From Serinus canaria (lineage: Eukaryota > Chordata > Aves > Passeriformes > Fringillidae): 64,000 bases of DNA. Under the pieces are notes generated by a model that was given only the letters and a program-made list of their open reading frames with translations, was not told the origin of the DNA and did no database searches. Of this stretch, positions 11,150 to 23,622 are shown in pieces (the first letter of the stretch is position 1; the number at the start of each line of letters is the position of its first letter). The position numbers and the translations under genes were made by a program. The DNA lies in NCBI RefSeq assembly GCF_022539315.1, contig NC_066317.1, forward strand, positions 41,572,435 to 41,636,434, written 5' to 3'.

Positions 11150-14100
11150 GGTTTTATGGATATATACCTGCTTAATTAGACATAAATTGCTAAATGTTCT
11201 GTTAGTCCAAGAAATTCCTACCCCATTTATTTCAATCCACAGGACCAAACATTCAGTCACTATATGAAGAGCTAAATGCCAAATTCAACCAGATTTGGTA
11301 CAGAAAAGTAGATGCTAAAAAGTCCTTGGACAGTAAGACCTGATTCATAGTGTACTAGAAAGTTTCTACTTCCATTCCTTTCTGTTGTAAAAGTGAGCAG
11401 AGCTTCAGCAAGGAGTATTTTCTCAAGCAGAGCTCCACTTTTCTATCAGTAGAAATCAGTACAATTAGACTAATGGAAGGAAGTTCATGAACAACATACC
11501 TAATTCATACACACTGAGGTTTCTGGTATCTTCTATCTATTCTTTTAGGCTCATTTTAGTGGACTAAAAGGGAAGGGGGGAGAGACAGAATGCAAAGTTG
11601 TCTATGTTATTAGAATATTTGAGATTACACAGAATAAGTTGCAGGTTTTGACAAAGAGGTCAGGGGTTATCAAATGCACTGTGTGCTTAGTAGCTGAAGC
11701 TTTGTTGTTACTTCTAAATAGAAAACATTATAACCGTCCTAAAATATTCATGGTGTTAGGATAGCCAACATAACCACCAATTAAATCAACTCTCTGTTTC
11801 CCAGGTTTTAGCAGCCACATTGATGCAATACCCAGAGATCATTGCTAGAAATCTAAAAGTTGGGACCCATGTTCATAGAAAGACAGACTTAAAACAAAAA
11901 TACGTTCTCATTTAATTCACACTTTTCCTGATCAAAAAAAAAAAAACAAAACAAAAACAAAAACATTCTGGCACCCTGAATTTCCCTAAGTGCCTAGGAA
12001 TCCTTACAGTACTAAGACAGTTTTTCCATTGTCTATTCCCAGCACCCCTAGATGCTGTGCATTTTAAATATGAATAGCTACGTCAGAGATACATTTTTCT
12101 TTACATTTCTTGGCTATCTCCCATCTGTTCCTAGTCTTATCAGCCTTATGATTTTCTTAATTTACTGGTCACTTGTTCCAGGAAATCATTATGTTGTCCA
12201 GGATTATTTATTCTTCTTATGAAGGGGTGTATGTTACTGGCAACTTTCCTAGAATTAATTTCACTTTTAGCAATATCTCCCCATGGCATCAATACATTTT
12301 TTTTTTCTTTAATTTTTAGAAGATCTATTTTCTACTTCAGTGATTTTCTATTTCTTTCTGATTCAGGAGTCTGTATATTTTTAATATCTTGTACAATTTT
12401 TCTTTCATCTTTAACTTTTATTTTTCTCAACAGTTTAGCAAGATGGCCTAATAGGTCCTGTGAATCCTTCCAAGAAAAGAAATGATCATAGTATAGATTT
12501 TAGGATTTTTATCTAGAGTGGTGATTATTTTCCTTCTCTCCTGCAATGCTTACAGTGAAATTAACAGCAAGAACAGCTTCTTATCATGTCACAGAAATGG
12601 TAGGGATTTTAGAGTAGATGAAAAAAAAAAGCTATGGGAGGCAATTAAAAAAAAAAAAGATACCTATACCATGAAATAGAAAGAAAATATTTAATCATGG
12701 TATCATAAAAAAATCCATGGAAGTTTTGTTTTAGAGGACTGTGAATCACTGTCTGACAAAAGATCCTGAGCAGCCATGCAGATATATCAGTCCAAGCAGT
12801 CTAGTTCAAAATTCTGTACATACAGTGGCTCATGAGGAGCCATAGTCCTTTTTTAGGCCACAGTTTGGCAGAATCAAATAAGTTGTATGCAGAAAAGCAT
12901 TCTGCCACTGCCTTTATGTCACTAAAATAAAATACAATAGTGTGAACATTGTCTCAGAAGATTGTTTGCAGAGTTTTATCTTTATAAAAGAAAATAAGAG
13001 CCAAAGTAACAAAGCCATTCACTTTTTTTTTCCTTGGTCCTTTTTATGAGACATAATTCAGATCAAGAAATTGGCCACCCCTGCTAAATGTGTTCTTTAT
13101 GCTGTATCTAAGACCACTGCAAGAACAACACTGTTTAAGATTTCCTGATCATTGTTTGCTATGGCAAAAATTGCCTATTTGCCCTGAAAGTTTTCTGAAT
13201 TCCAAAAACTTAATGTATTAGTAATAACAAAATGCATTTGTAACTCCTCCAAACTGTGCTCTGTTCAGAGTGAAATGACAATGGAATTATAAGATACCAT
13301 GACAGTGCTGTGACAGTCCAGCTGTGCCAAACAAAATATGCTGCAGCTGAAGAAACTTTAGTCTGGAGACAGCTTCTTCTTCTTCTTCTTCATAAGCAAA
13401 GCCATAAAGTAAATCAAGAAAAAAGAAATAAACCAAGACTACAAGGAAATGTTATGAAGACGTTTGACCTCAGACACAGAAGGCCAGTCTCTCACCTGTA
13501 GAATAAGGACACTACCCAGAAAACAAACACTCAGAAAGAAAATAAACAAATAAACAGAGAAGTCCAATTCCTTTCTCATTGAAAGCAACTCAAACACATA
13601 TTCTGTGGGGTTTTTGTTGTTATGGATTAAGTGTTTTCTCTTTTTTTCCATCAATCATCCCAACCTTAAGTATCCTATTTGATTAGAGAAAGCCTAAGAT
13701 ACCCCTGAATTTCTCTATGTGCTTATATTGAATTAGATCAGTCAGCAAGGCTTTTTATCAGTTATGAAAATATCTAGCAGACAAGGAAAGAAATGGCTGC
13801 AAGTGCAAAATAAACTACAGTCCCCTAATCTCTGCAGATAGCACATTTCCAGGAAAAAGCACCAATGTAATTTCTTCCACATACACATGACAAAAAAGTA
13901 TAAATGCATAAATGAAAAGTTCTAAGCCAGATCAGTTAAAAACCATTAACAGAAAAGGGCTAGAGACAGGAATTGTTCAGAAACTGAGAAGTCATTCAAA
14001 TTGCCAAGTGAGTCATTTATATATGTAGATTGCTTGCCTAACGTATAATCTCGAAATATGCACTTATAACTCTGGCTTCAGTGAAAAACTTGAAGTTGAT

Positions 14101-14898
14101 ATTAAAAATACATGTAGAGATGAATTCTAACCAGTATTCATAAGCCCAATGTGCTATTGAAGGAAAAAAAAGTAGAAGTACAGGCAGAAGTCAGACATTT
14201 CTTTCAAAAGTATTTATAACTGGATTTTAGTTAATGTGGAACAGCAGTACTTCTTAGGAGCATATAAGGAAAAAATTATGAAAGAGACACTAGTTCTGCC
14301 ATGTTTAATTTTTAAACACCTAGAAAATTAGGCACTCAGCAGCAGTATTCAAGGCATTCAACAAGCTGAATTTCAAACCACCTTCGGGAAGTGAAAATTC
14401 AAAAAAAATTATCTCATCACCCCAATATAATAAAGAAATTAAATCTCTAAGATTTTCAAGATTGAACTCTCTCCTAGGAATACTCTCCTAAACCAGAATA
14501 TCCTGTTTCAGGAAGAAAACCATAGTTCTAGAAGCATGTGTTTAATATCTAAATAAGATTCCAATTACAACAGCATGCATTTATAGGTAATAAGCCTGAT
14601 AGCCTATTCCACTTGGTTTGTAAGTAGATCTAAACCTGTAGCTCACATGTTCAGACATTTAAACTGCACAAATAATCGTTGCCTTTTACTCCTCTTTCCT
14701 AATCCTTCTTTTGTCTTTCTCTCATTATCCACTTAGAGGTTTTGGACTGCTAATCCAAAATGAAACAGGAGACATGGAGAGCCATGAATGGCAGTATTTT
14801 GTGTAGCTGTAGCACTACAGACACAATACTCAGGCTGCTGTATTCAGCCTCTGCTTCTCTACATCATGCTGAGCAACTGCACAGTATTTTGACACTCT
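11150..14898. other. noncoding DNA with A-rich and CTT simple repeats
   Basis: No gene recognised. Simple sequence includes an A-rich run (about 11935-11964, changing to caaaa units), A runs at about 12619-12628 and 12647-12658, and a (CTT)6 run at 13373-13391. The open frame at 14760-15011 runs into the next CR1 fragment and is not a gene. Confidence 0.55.
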
Positions 14899-15111
14899 CC
14901 TTGGCACAAAGGTCAAGTTTAGGTGTTAGGAAGGAACTGTTTATTGTGAGAGTGGTCAGACACTGGGACAAGGTGCCCAGATGTCCCATCCTTGGAAGTG
15001 TTCAAGGCTAGGTTGGATGGGGGTCTGAGCAACTTGACCTGGTGCCCATGACAACAGGCTGGAACAAGACGAGCTTTAAGGTCCCTTCTAACCATTCTAT
15101 GATTTTATGAC
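14899..15111 (+). mobile_element. CR1 LINE 3' end fragment
   Basis: The block follows the 3' end of an avian CR1 subfamily: a gtcaagtttaggtgttagg start, a ggtcagacactgggacaagg segment corresponding to the GGAACAGGCTGCCC motif, then catccttggaagtgttcaagg, a ggttggatgggggtctgagca block, the ctttaaggtcccttctaacc motif and a terminal attctatgatttt. It is a short 5'-truncated copy on the plus strand, diverged from the 10828-11149 copy and probably of a different CR1 subfamily. The open frame across it ends with residues resembling the last part of CR1 ORF2 (RKELFIVRVVRHWD), so its coding is only a relic. Confidence 0.9.
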
Positions 15112-17529
15112 TCATAGCTTCTGAGATGTGCTACAATTCCCAAAACTAACCTGTAGAATTTGGGCAGCTTTCTAGAACAACAATTGCTAGACAGAAGCAC
15201 AGTTTTCAGGGTGAAAAGCTGCATAGGTACTGTGGGTTTTTTAGTGGGACTAATATTAACTGCTTACATTACACACCTGTACCAAGACTGAAATTAATAG
15301 CATGATGATCCTATTTTGATAACTCACAAGTAGTTAATATAATAATGAAACAACAATAATGCTTATTTTCCAGATCCTATGAGAAGTAGATTCAATACCA
15401 TGTGGGGATTTTTTAATTGGAAATTATGTGGGAAAGTTTTATTTCGATTTTATTTTTATTATGGTCTCTTGTCTAATTTTGAACATATTTTTCATTCAAA
15501 ATGGATAGAAGTATATCATGAGAGTATCAGAGTAGTGAACCCTGGCTTGTTTAAAAATATATGCTACTAAATGACATATCTCTGTAGTTATAATGTGACC
15601 AAGGGAACAGCTTAATGACAGCCCAAGGGCTATCCATACCCTTAGGAATTTTGCAGGAACTGGTGCTTGCACCAAAATTGAAATGTGTTTGGATTGTGCA
15701 CTCACTGACCAACAATAAATAGTTAGGTAGCTATTTTTTTGCTTTCCTTCAATCTAAAATTATTAGTGTGAAGTTTTTTTGCCAAGCATGAATTAACACG
15801 TACAAGACATTAAAATGGAAACTGTTCCTCTTGGAGCAGTTCTTGAATTTCGCTGGGTCACTTGCTTCAACAGTAGTATGAAAGAACACTGTGCTTCTGA
15901 TTTATGAGCTTTACGCCTTCTACAGACCAAAGCCTGAACAAAATGCTCCCCCATGTCATTTCCTAGGAAATACTTATACAGCCACAACTTTGGCAACATT
16001 CTGATAAGTGCTATTACTATAACAGTGAAAAATATCAGTGGCAGCCATTGTCTTACCAGTTATATTATCACAGGAGCAGAGCATTTCCAAATTTTAACCC
16101 TACACTTTACAATAAGCACTTCAACTTTATTTTCACTATTAGTAATTTCCAAACAATTTCTTTTAGAGAAATGTAACAAATGGTTTGTGCTACTTAATTT
16201 AAAGATTAAAGAGTTAAAATATATTTTGACATCTAGAACTGAATGAGGCAGTGCAAGTTATACATAGCAAAACCAAAATATATTCTATCAAACACAAGCA
16301 TCTTTCTGCCTTTAAAACTTGTAAACTTCTCTTGTGCACCATCAAACAACTGTTGTCATCCACTCTGAATCAGACAGGATGTTTTATAAATTTTTGTCAT
16401 CTTGGTTTCTACAGAGTATGATTCTCATTTGAAGATGTGTTCATACACACACAGACAGCTGTTCCCAGCACCCTACGCTCAAAGGCATAAAATGCATAAT
16501 GCAATACTTGAGGCAGACCAAAATCAAGGACGAGCAAATAACTCACAAATAAACTGTTTCTCAGAAAACCACTTCATGTTCCTTCCTTGTAAACACATTT
16601 CATTGCAATCTATGTCAGTCTTTAATTCTTTAAGTGTTTCTTAAGTTCTGACATACATAATGAAAAGTCAACATTGAAATGTGTGAGAAATGGAATAAAT
16701 TTTAAAGTTAGAATGAATCAGTGTTCAAATTCAGGAGCAGATGAAAGGACTACATGTTAATTAGAAGAGGCATCCAAAAATTATGGTAGAGAGGGGAAAA
16801 GCTGTTTACAGCCTCATCCAAAACATAAAAACCTCCACATACGCTGTTATCTTGAACTGAATCTCCAGTGAGATTTAATCTTTCCCTTACCATCTTGCTA
16901 CTGTAAACTGTAGACATTTGGGAACATTTTTTTCTTTCTGTTAGTGTAGGACATTTTCATAGAAGAGACTTAAACTTTCACTAAGGTAGACCAGAAATAT
17001 ACCTATGAGGTGACCACTTTAAATTTGGACAAATACCTGAGTTCTGACCCTGTGTCAAGGACTAGTTATGTGCTGTATGCATATCTAGCAACTATAGAAT
17101 ATAAAATGTATGAAAAGCCTCTGAAATAGGAATTTAAGCATAAAGTTTTGAATTTCATTTGACTGATTGTATTTAGTGGAATATTGTCTAGTGCTTTCTC
17201 ACTCCTAATAAATATTGAAACCTAATGCAAATTGGCACAGGCTCAGCACAGCTGAGGACTGACAGCAGCCAGCTGATTGGGACTTCCTTTGGGACACTAA
17301 GGCCTCCTACAGCCAAGACTGAGTGCTGTAGCTAGGCAGAGTCTGCTGTCACTTACACAAAAGAACTAACTCCTACACCATTTTCCAAGGGAAATACTTT
17401 GAGGAAAATTTCAGAGAAATTCCATGATTTCCAGACCTGGTTTAAGTACACCCATTTTCCCTGTAAAAGTCCTACAAAATGCTAGATGTTGTAGGTCCTC
17501 AGAAAGAGTTGCATATTTGATGCTGAACT
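15112..17529. other. noncoding DNA, nothing recognised
   Basis: AT-rich unique sequence with no recognisable exon, RNA gene or repeat. Open frames are under 100 codons. Confidence 0.55.
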
Positions 17530-17550
17530 GGGATGGGGATGGGAGGGGGG
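17530..17550 (+). other. putative G-quadruplex motif
   Basis: Four G runs occur with very short loops: GGG (17530-17532), at, GGGG (17535-17538), at, GGG (17541-17543), a, GGGGGG (17545-17550). This fits the strict G3+N1-7 pattern and stands out in AT-rich surroundings. Formation in vivo is inference. Confidence 0.75.
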
Positions 17551-18692
17551 ATGAAAACCTCAAAATCTTTCATACAGGTGTGAGTCTTCACCCTGAGTTA
17601 ACTACTTACCTCATTAAAACAAGAAAAAAGTAGCTTGTACTAATCACTCAGCAGTGTCATCAAACTAGCAAATGGCTCTCCCTGAGGTTTTTCTACCTTC
17701 TGTAAAAGTCTGAATATCAAGACACCAGAAAGCAAGAAAATCACTGCTAGTGTGGTCAAGGAACTGCCAGGTTTCTTCTCCTACTCTAAGTAACTCAGGC
17801 TGGGCATATGCCTCCTGTGTGGTAGCAGTACTTTCTATTCTTCATTTTTAACTGCTTAATTTCTCTTCCAGACTACACAGAAAGGAAATAATTTGACAAG
17901 ATTTTAATTATGCCTTACTTTATGTACTTTATGAGATAATTTATTGAGAGTACCTGAGGAGCTGTCAATTTGATTCAGAGAAATCTTCAACCCCCAGACC
18001 AGAGGAGCTGACTAAACTCCAGATTTGGCTACAGGAACTTTTTTCAGGATATCAGAGAATAAGCCAAATAACAGCATACCAGCCCAGTGTCCCACCTCTC
18101 TAGCACCCCGAAAAAACAAAAAATATACAAAAAACCCCCAACACATCAAAAACACCAAGGGATAAAAAAACCCCAAGAAACAAAAAACCAGACACAATAA
18201 AAGCTGTAGATGTCTTCTTTCCCCTATGACACTTGAAAATCTAGACCATTTATGAGTTACCTTTTATACATACATCCAAGCTGTAACTTGCCTTCATACT
18301 CATAGATTCCCAATATCACCTTTCAAAGGGCCATGACAGCTTTCCTAGACCAATCCAAGAAAGGCTGTTCAGTAAGGAAGATTAGCTGACATCTTAAATA
18401 ATCTTGCTACAGCTATTGTAATCAAGCAAAACTCTGTCTTGCAAAGTAGGTGTGGAAGAAGTTGGAAAGACTGGGAATCAGTAAGGTTAATCCTTCAACT
18501 TAGCACTTCTGTTCCAGGGTTGTATAAGATGCTCCAGAGTATGAGTCCTGAAATAGCAGAATTCCTTCCTCTATAGGGCTTGCAAGGTGGGATGGGGTTA
18601 GGTGTAGTTTGATCTTAGGAAATTTATTTTGGATTTCTTTTCCATCATATTAAATGGAAAGACTATTTATTCTAAAGGAGATCAATTTTATT
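17551..18692. other. noncoding DNA with an A/C-rich low-complexity patch
   Basis: No gene recognised. About 18110-18195 is a low-complexity A/C-rich patch (alternating A runs and C runs); the open frame 18012-18197 on the minus strand is produced by it and is rich in F, L and V for that reason. Confidence 0.55.
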
Positions 18693-18717
18693 AAAAAAAA
18701 AAAAAAAAAAAAAAAAA
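18693..18717 (+). repeat. A homopolymer, 25 bases
   Basis: An uninterrupted run of 25 A. I looked upstream for a polyadenylation signal and a transcript-like body that would make it the tail of a processed pseudogene, and saw none. It is best called a mononucleotide repeat; its length may be unstable or mis-assembled. Confidence 0.9.
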
Positions 18718-21700
18718 GGAACCACATAACCACATTAGAATTTGTTAGACAAATCACCCAGGAAACACATAACCAAATGTCCAAAAAAAAATAATTTAAA
18801 CTGTGGCGAAATGAGTAACGAACTAGAGAGAGGCCATTTCTATCAGCAACACTCAGATACTTCACAAATCCTTTCCTTCGGTCCAGTCAAAATAGAACAG
18901 GAAAGCATTTTAGAGGCCTAATCCTTTCTCTGGGTTTCCAGTGACGTGTTGAAGTCAGAAACCACTTTGGAAGGCTGGCCAAGCCACAGCATTTGTATCC
19001 AGCCTGCCTGCAAATACATGAGTATTATTGTAATAATAAACAATGGGGGAACTGAAATGCTGGCAGTAATACTTTCTGAAGGACGATGAAAATTGCAGCT
19101 CACTGTCCTCTGGCAGGGATTAGTTTCACAGCTTTGAGGAATTTATCATATAATTGAGTAACACGTCTCCAAAGAGGAAAGCTGGCTATGATAGCAGGAA
19201 GTTAGCATTAGAAACACCAGAAAAAGATAAATCCATACAAGTAAGCCATTTTTGGCACACAGAGACAGGTCCAGTAAAGGTTTGCAGAGTATCAGTTTCT
19301 TTCCCAAGTCAACATAAAATGTCTATATAAAGACATACAATGTCTAAGTAGAATCTTGAAAGAATGTTGAGCAATTTGATCTCTTTCTTGCAGCACAACC
19401 CTAACATATTTTCAGTCACTAACCATGACCCAGTAAAAAGAAAATTCTTCCTTCAGAACCAAACAGACTTACTATTTTAGGATCTTGTGGTTTCTGAGGA
19501 AAACCATTTTAACTCTCTATAGAATACTGGGATGTATGATATCAATGGCTCTTCATTAAACTAAAAGTGTAATAAGTATGTAAAAATACAACAGCCACTA
19601 GCTCTCTGTCCCAGCTCATATGTAATATTATTCTTCAAAGATAGCAAAAGCCAATGTAAATTCACAGCATTTTTATGCTCTGTAATATTGTGTTCCTGTA
19701 ACTGGAAAAGTTAAAATATTTCTAGCAAAAAGTGCTTCATATTACTTTACAGCTGTTAGCTGGTGTCATAACCTCTGCTTTTACAGAAATCTTCATTTCT
19801 ATACATTCTTTTTATTCATTCCACTATTAAAAATCCAGAATATGCTGAGCTTTCAGTGTCTTTTCATCATATGCAAACTCACTATGGGGGGAAACCAATC
19901 TAATGATTTAGAATGGTTCCTCTATAAACCTTCTAAAAACTCAGCATTATAAAGGATTTCAATGGGCTCATGTGTTACTATTGGCAAAAAAAAGTCACAC
20001 TGCAACAAAGATTTCACCATCAGATAACCCCAGTACAAAGCACACGATGTTTTTTTCCATTTTGGATGCTCAGTCAAAGCACAGTGGCCTAACTTGACTG
20101 GTGCCACTGAAAGCTGCTCATTTATATAGCAATGTAGGTTCTGCTGACAGTCCCTTATAACCTCTGAAGTATATTCCTGGTCCTTCTGGCACCAAACTTC
20201 CCCATGCCGAGCAGTTTGAGTGAAGACATTTTTTAGAATAAGAGGAATCACCAATCTTCCTTTAGCTAGCGGACAGGAGATAAATAGAGGCGGAATGCTC
20301 ATATTTTTTCAATATGAAATTAAATGTGCCTAAAGTAGAGAGAAAGTGAGCGTTCTCATTAGGGACTTAAGTCAGAAAACCAAATAATTTCCCCACCACA
20401 TGGGGAAAAAACCTTACAATTAATCAGAATTGTCTCCACAACTCTGAACACAAGTATTCCTTTAGAAGTGTGTGCTGTAGCAAAAGCAGCATTAACAAAA
20501 CATTCTGCATAATAATGATCACAATATTGTGATATCAAGTTGAGAAATATTCTTCATCCTGAAGTTAAGAAAATATTTTTTTTTCCTTTAAAGAAGAAAA
20601 CTGAAAGTTTGGTTTGCATAAATTTTTCTCATAATATAGTGTATACAGTCATTCAACAGCCCATGTGCTCTCCTCACATTTGGTTGCTAAGTAAAATATA
20701 TGCAGATTTCTAGCTAGCAAACATTTTATAGCAAAAACACTTGGTTCAATCCCCTAAGTCCTTGCATCTCTAAAAAAATAATTTCACAGTTTTTTTGTTC
20801 TGTCAAAATGAACAGCATTTATCATTAACTCAATGTCCACAGATGTTTTGACTTAGATTTGAATTCTACTGTCCTGTAATTATTCAAGAAGTTAATGGGC
20901 TCACATCTACTTTTCTTCTGCTCTCAGATGCATGGTAATCAGTAGTTTAGAAGCAACTCTCTCCACTGACTCCAACTTGTCATACTTGTGAGATCACAGA
21001 ATCCTCCCAGATGGAGTTCCTACATGATGAAGATAAAGCAGAAAGTGATTAGAAGCAAAGCATTGCTCCTGCTGAAGAGGCTCAATCTACTGATTCAGAC
21101 AAAAGCTAGTCCAGAGTGACACAGACTGTGTGGACACCAGGACAACTACTCCCTCTGTAGATCTGTTCCTTCTTTCTAATGTAGCTTTTATAACTAAATG
21201 CACCACAGATGGTAAAAACATTGCCTTAACCTATGTGTATAACAATTTTCTTTTCTTAAAGCCATTTTTCCCATGTATCAAATTCTTAGTTAACATCCTG
21301 AGGAAGAAGTAATCCACGTAGTACAAATTCAGGGCAGAACCCTGCAGTCTGACATGTATCTGTCATTCACTCAGTTGCAATACTGTAAAACTGTCAGATA
21401 TTCTGGAGATGGTGTCTGAAGATCTCTATAGCTCTCTAACCATTTCTGCAGATATCTCAAGTTTTCATAGCAAGGTCTGCTGCCTGTCAAAGGGACACAG
21501 TCTTGTGCAGTTCTGGACTCTTTTGTACCTCAAAAGGTAAATCATAAAACAATAGCTAAGAAGAAGGAGACAACATGCTACAGAACAACCCAGCATTCAG
21601 CCAGTTCCAGGCCACTCAAAAGTGTATCATTTTATGTAAAGCAAGCTATGTTTGCCATGAGTTGCATAAACTGATCTACAAAAATGCAGCTTCCCTCTCT

Positions 21701-23580
21701 GTTAATGTGAACTGGGGAGTGAGCTGGTGCACTCCAGAGTACAGGCATATAGAGACCACCTTGCAGGAGGGGGATATCCTATACTGAGACAATTTTTCAG
21801 CTTAATGTTCCCTATAATGATACATAAACCATATGTAACTTGGTCAAGAACTTAGCTTGGCAACATTAAGGCAGCACAGTAAATGAGATAAGGAACATTA
21901 AAATGCAGCCCACATCCTTGCCACCACACTTATCAGTCTTCACATTAGCTTCTTCACTTCACTGTGAAAAATTGAGTTTGTAAATCTCTATCTTGATAGC
22001 ATCTAACTTTCAGGTCTATTATTCCTACCATGTCAGTCAGGGACACTGTTGAGACTTGAAATGTTTTCTTGGCTCCATTTTGCTACAAGAAAACATGAGG
22101 ATAATTAAAAAGGACAGTACTGATTGGAAACTGCCAATCACAGAAAACAACAAAGTTTTTTGTAGGCCAAAAAAAAAAAAAATCTCTTCTGATACTTACA
22201 TGATCCTAGATAATTCAGGATCATTTATAATTAGTTGAACTTGAAGATGTCATTTGAGTTTTTAGAAGGGCCAGTGTCATTACTTTGAATTCTATGAGAG
22301 AGCTGTTTTACATCACTGAATCTCTATTAAAGGTCAACTGACAACACTAAAGTGTTGGTGAAAGAGAAATCATTACATGTAGCAATATTGACCAGTGTGT
22401 AATTGCCCTATTAAAATTTATGAAGTTACCAATGATTGCTTTTCTCCAATAAAAATATTTTACTAGATGAGCGTGCATTTGATATCATATCATGCTTAAA
22501 GGAAATTTGCAAGCTTCTTAAGCTTCTTCTTCTGGTTCTTCTTTTTTGGGTTTAGTTTGTTTTTTTTTTTATTTATTTTTAGTGAGACAAGTGTGGGATT
22601 ATGTAGTATTCACATCTTCCAACATAGTGTGCAAATAGTTTATAAGAATCAAAGTATGAGTATTCATTTTAATACTTATTTAGAAATCTCTTCTTGCTAC
22701 CAACTATGAAAGAAGCTAACTAAGAAAATCAAGATCGGTCACTTTCTGACATATTATGGCCACCATCATCAGAATACAGTCTCCCAGTCCTTCCCTTTCA
22801 GGTGCCAGCAATTAACTAAAATTTCTTCAATTATTGGACCTCTGGACTGCGATTTCATCAGTTATAAACTCTTTCCTCTTCCTGTCATTTTTAAGGAAAG
22901 ATCTTGGTAGGATTATTGAGCCTCTCTTGCTATTCCTCTTGGACCTTGAGCAAAATCATAATTCTTGGAAAGATAGAACATGTCCAAATTCTCTCTATCT
23001 CTCTAACTGCTTAAATAAGCAACTGGGACATAACTTGTTTTGTTGGTCCAACAAAACATGAGGCCCCAATGGGCATATACAGTCTATAAAGGTATCACAG
23101 GCATGTTTCCCATCAAAGTCTGGTTTTCATGCAGAAGGTGTGAGATTAGCACCTAGGTCGGCCTCTACCGGATACAAAATTGAGACATGAGCACGATATA
23201 CAACCTGAAAGTGCTCAAAAGATCTCCAAAAGTGGATGCAGAGCTCTGTGGATCTTCACCTATTCTTATCGAAAGCATATTATACAATTTTTGTTTTTCT
23301 TTTCAAACACTGCAATATTTACCTGAAACTGTTTAATGAATTTCTAATTTAGGAGGGAGAAATTAAATATATTTCATTCAAGTCATGGATGAAGAAGAAC
23401 TAATTCAACTGTGCTAGTTTTATCTATATCAGCTGAAGAAGTAACTGAACACTTTTCAGGAATAGTCAATCTTTTTATTCATAGATCTGTTACTGATAGA
23501 AGGCACAACAGTGCTAGCAATGATATTTAGCCAGCATGCTTTTAAAGAATATTATCTGTATCTCTGGTCCACTTTTTTTC
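18718..23580. other. noncoding DNA, no gene recognised
   Basis: The longest frame is 126 codons on the minus strand (19922-20302). It has no domain, signal peptide or family resemblance I can see, and a frame of this length is expected by chance in this much AT-rich DNA. A run of T follows 22559. No interspersed repeat recognised. Confidence 0.55.
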
Positions 23581-23622
23581 TAACTGGAAATCTGGTACAA
23601 CAGATTTCCAGATTTCCAGTTA
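23581..23622. repeat. perfect 15-bp inverted repeat
   Basis: The arm 23581-23595 and its exact reverse complement 23608-23622 are separated by 12 bases. The spacer itself contains a second partial copy of the right arm (cagatttccag at 23601-23611), so the left arm can pair in two registers. The pattern suggests a local template switch followed by a small direct duplication. Confidence 0.9.

Noticed and set aside
14760..15011. 83-codon plus-strand frame
   Set aside because: Its C-terminal third is CR1 3'-end sequence and the rest is unrelated DNA, so it is not a gene.
18693..18717. Poly(A) tail of a processed pseudogene
   Set aside because: No polyadenylation signal at the right distance, no transcript-like body upstream and no flanking direct repeat were seen.
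19922..20302. 126-codon minus-strand open frame
   Set aside because: No domain, signal or repeat pattern recognised; a few frames of this length are expected by chance over 64 kb of AT-rich DNA on both strands.
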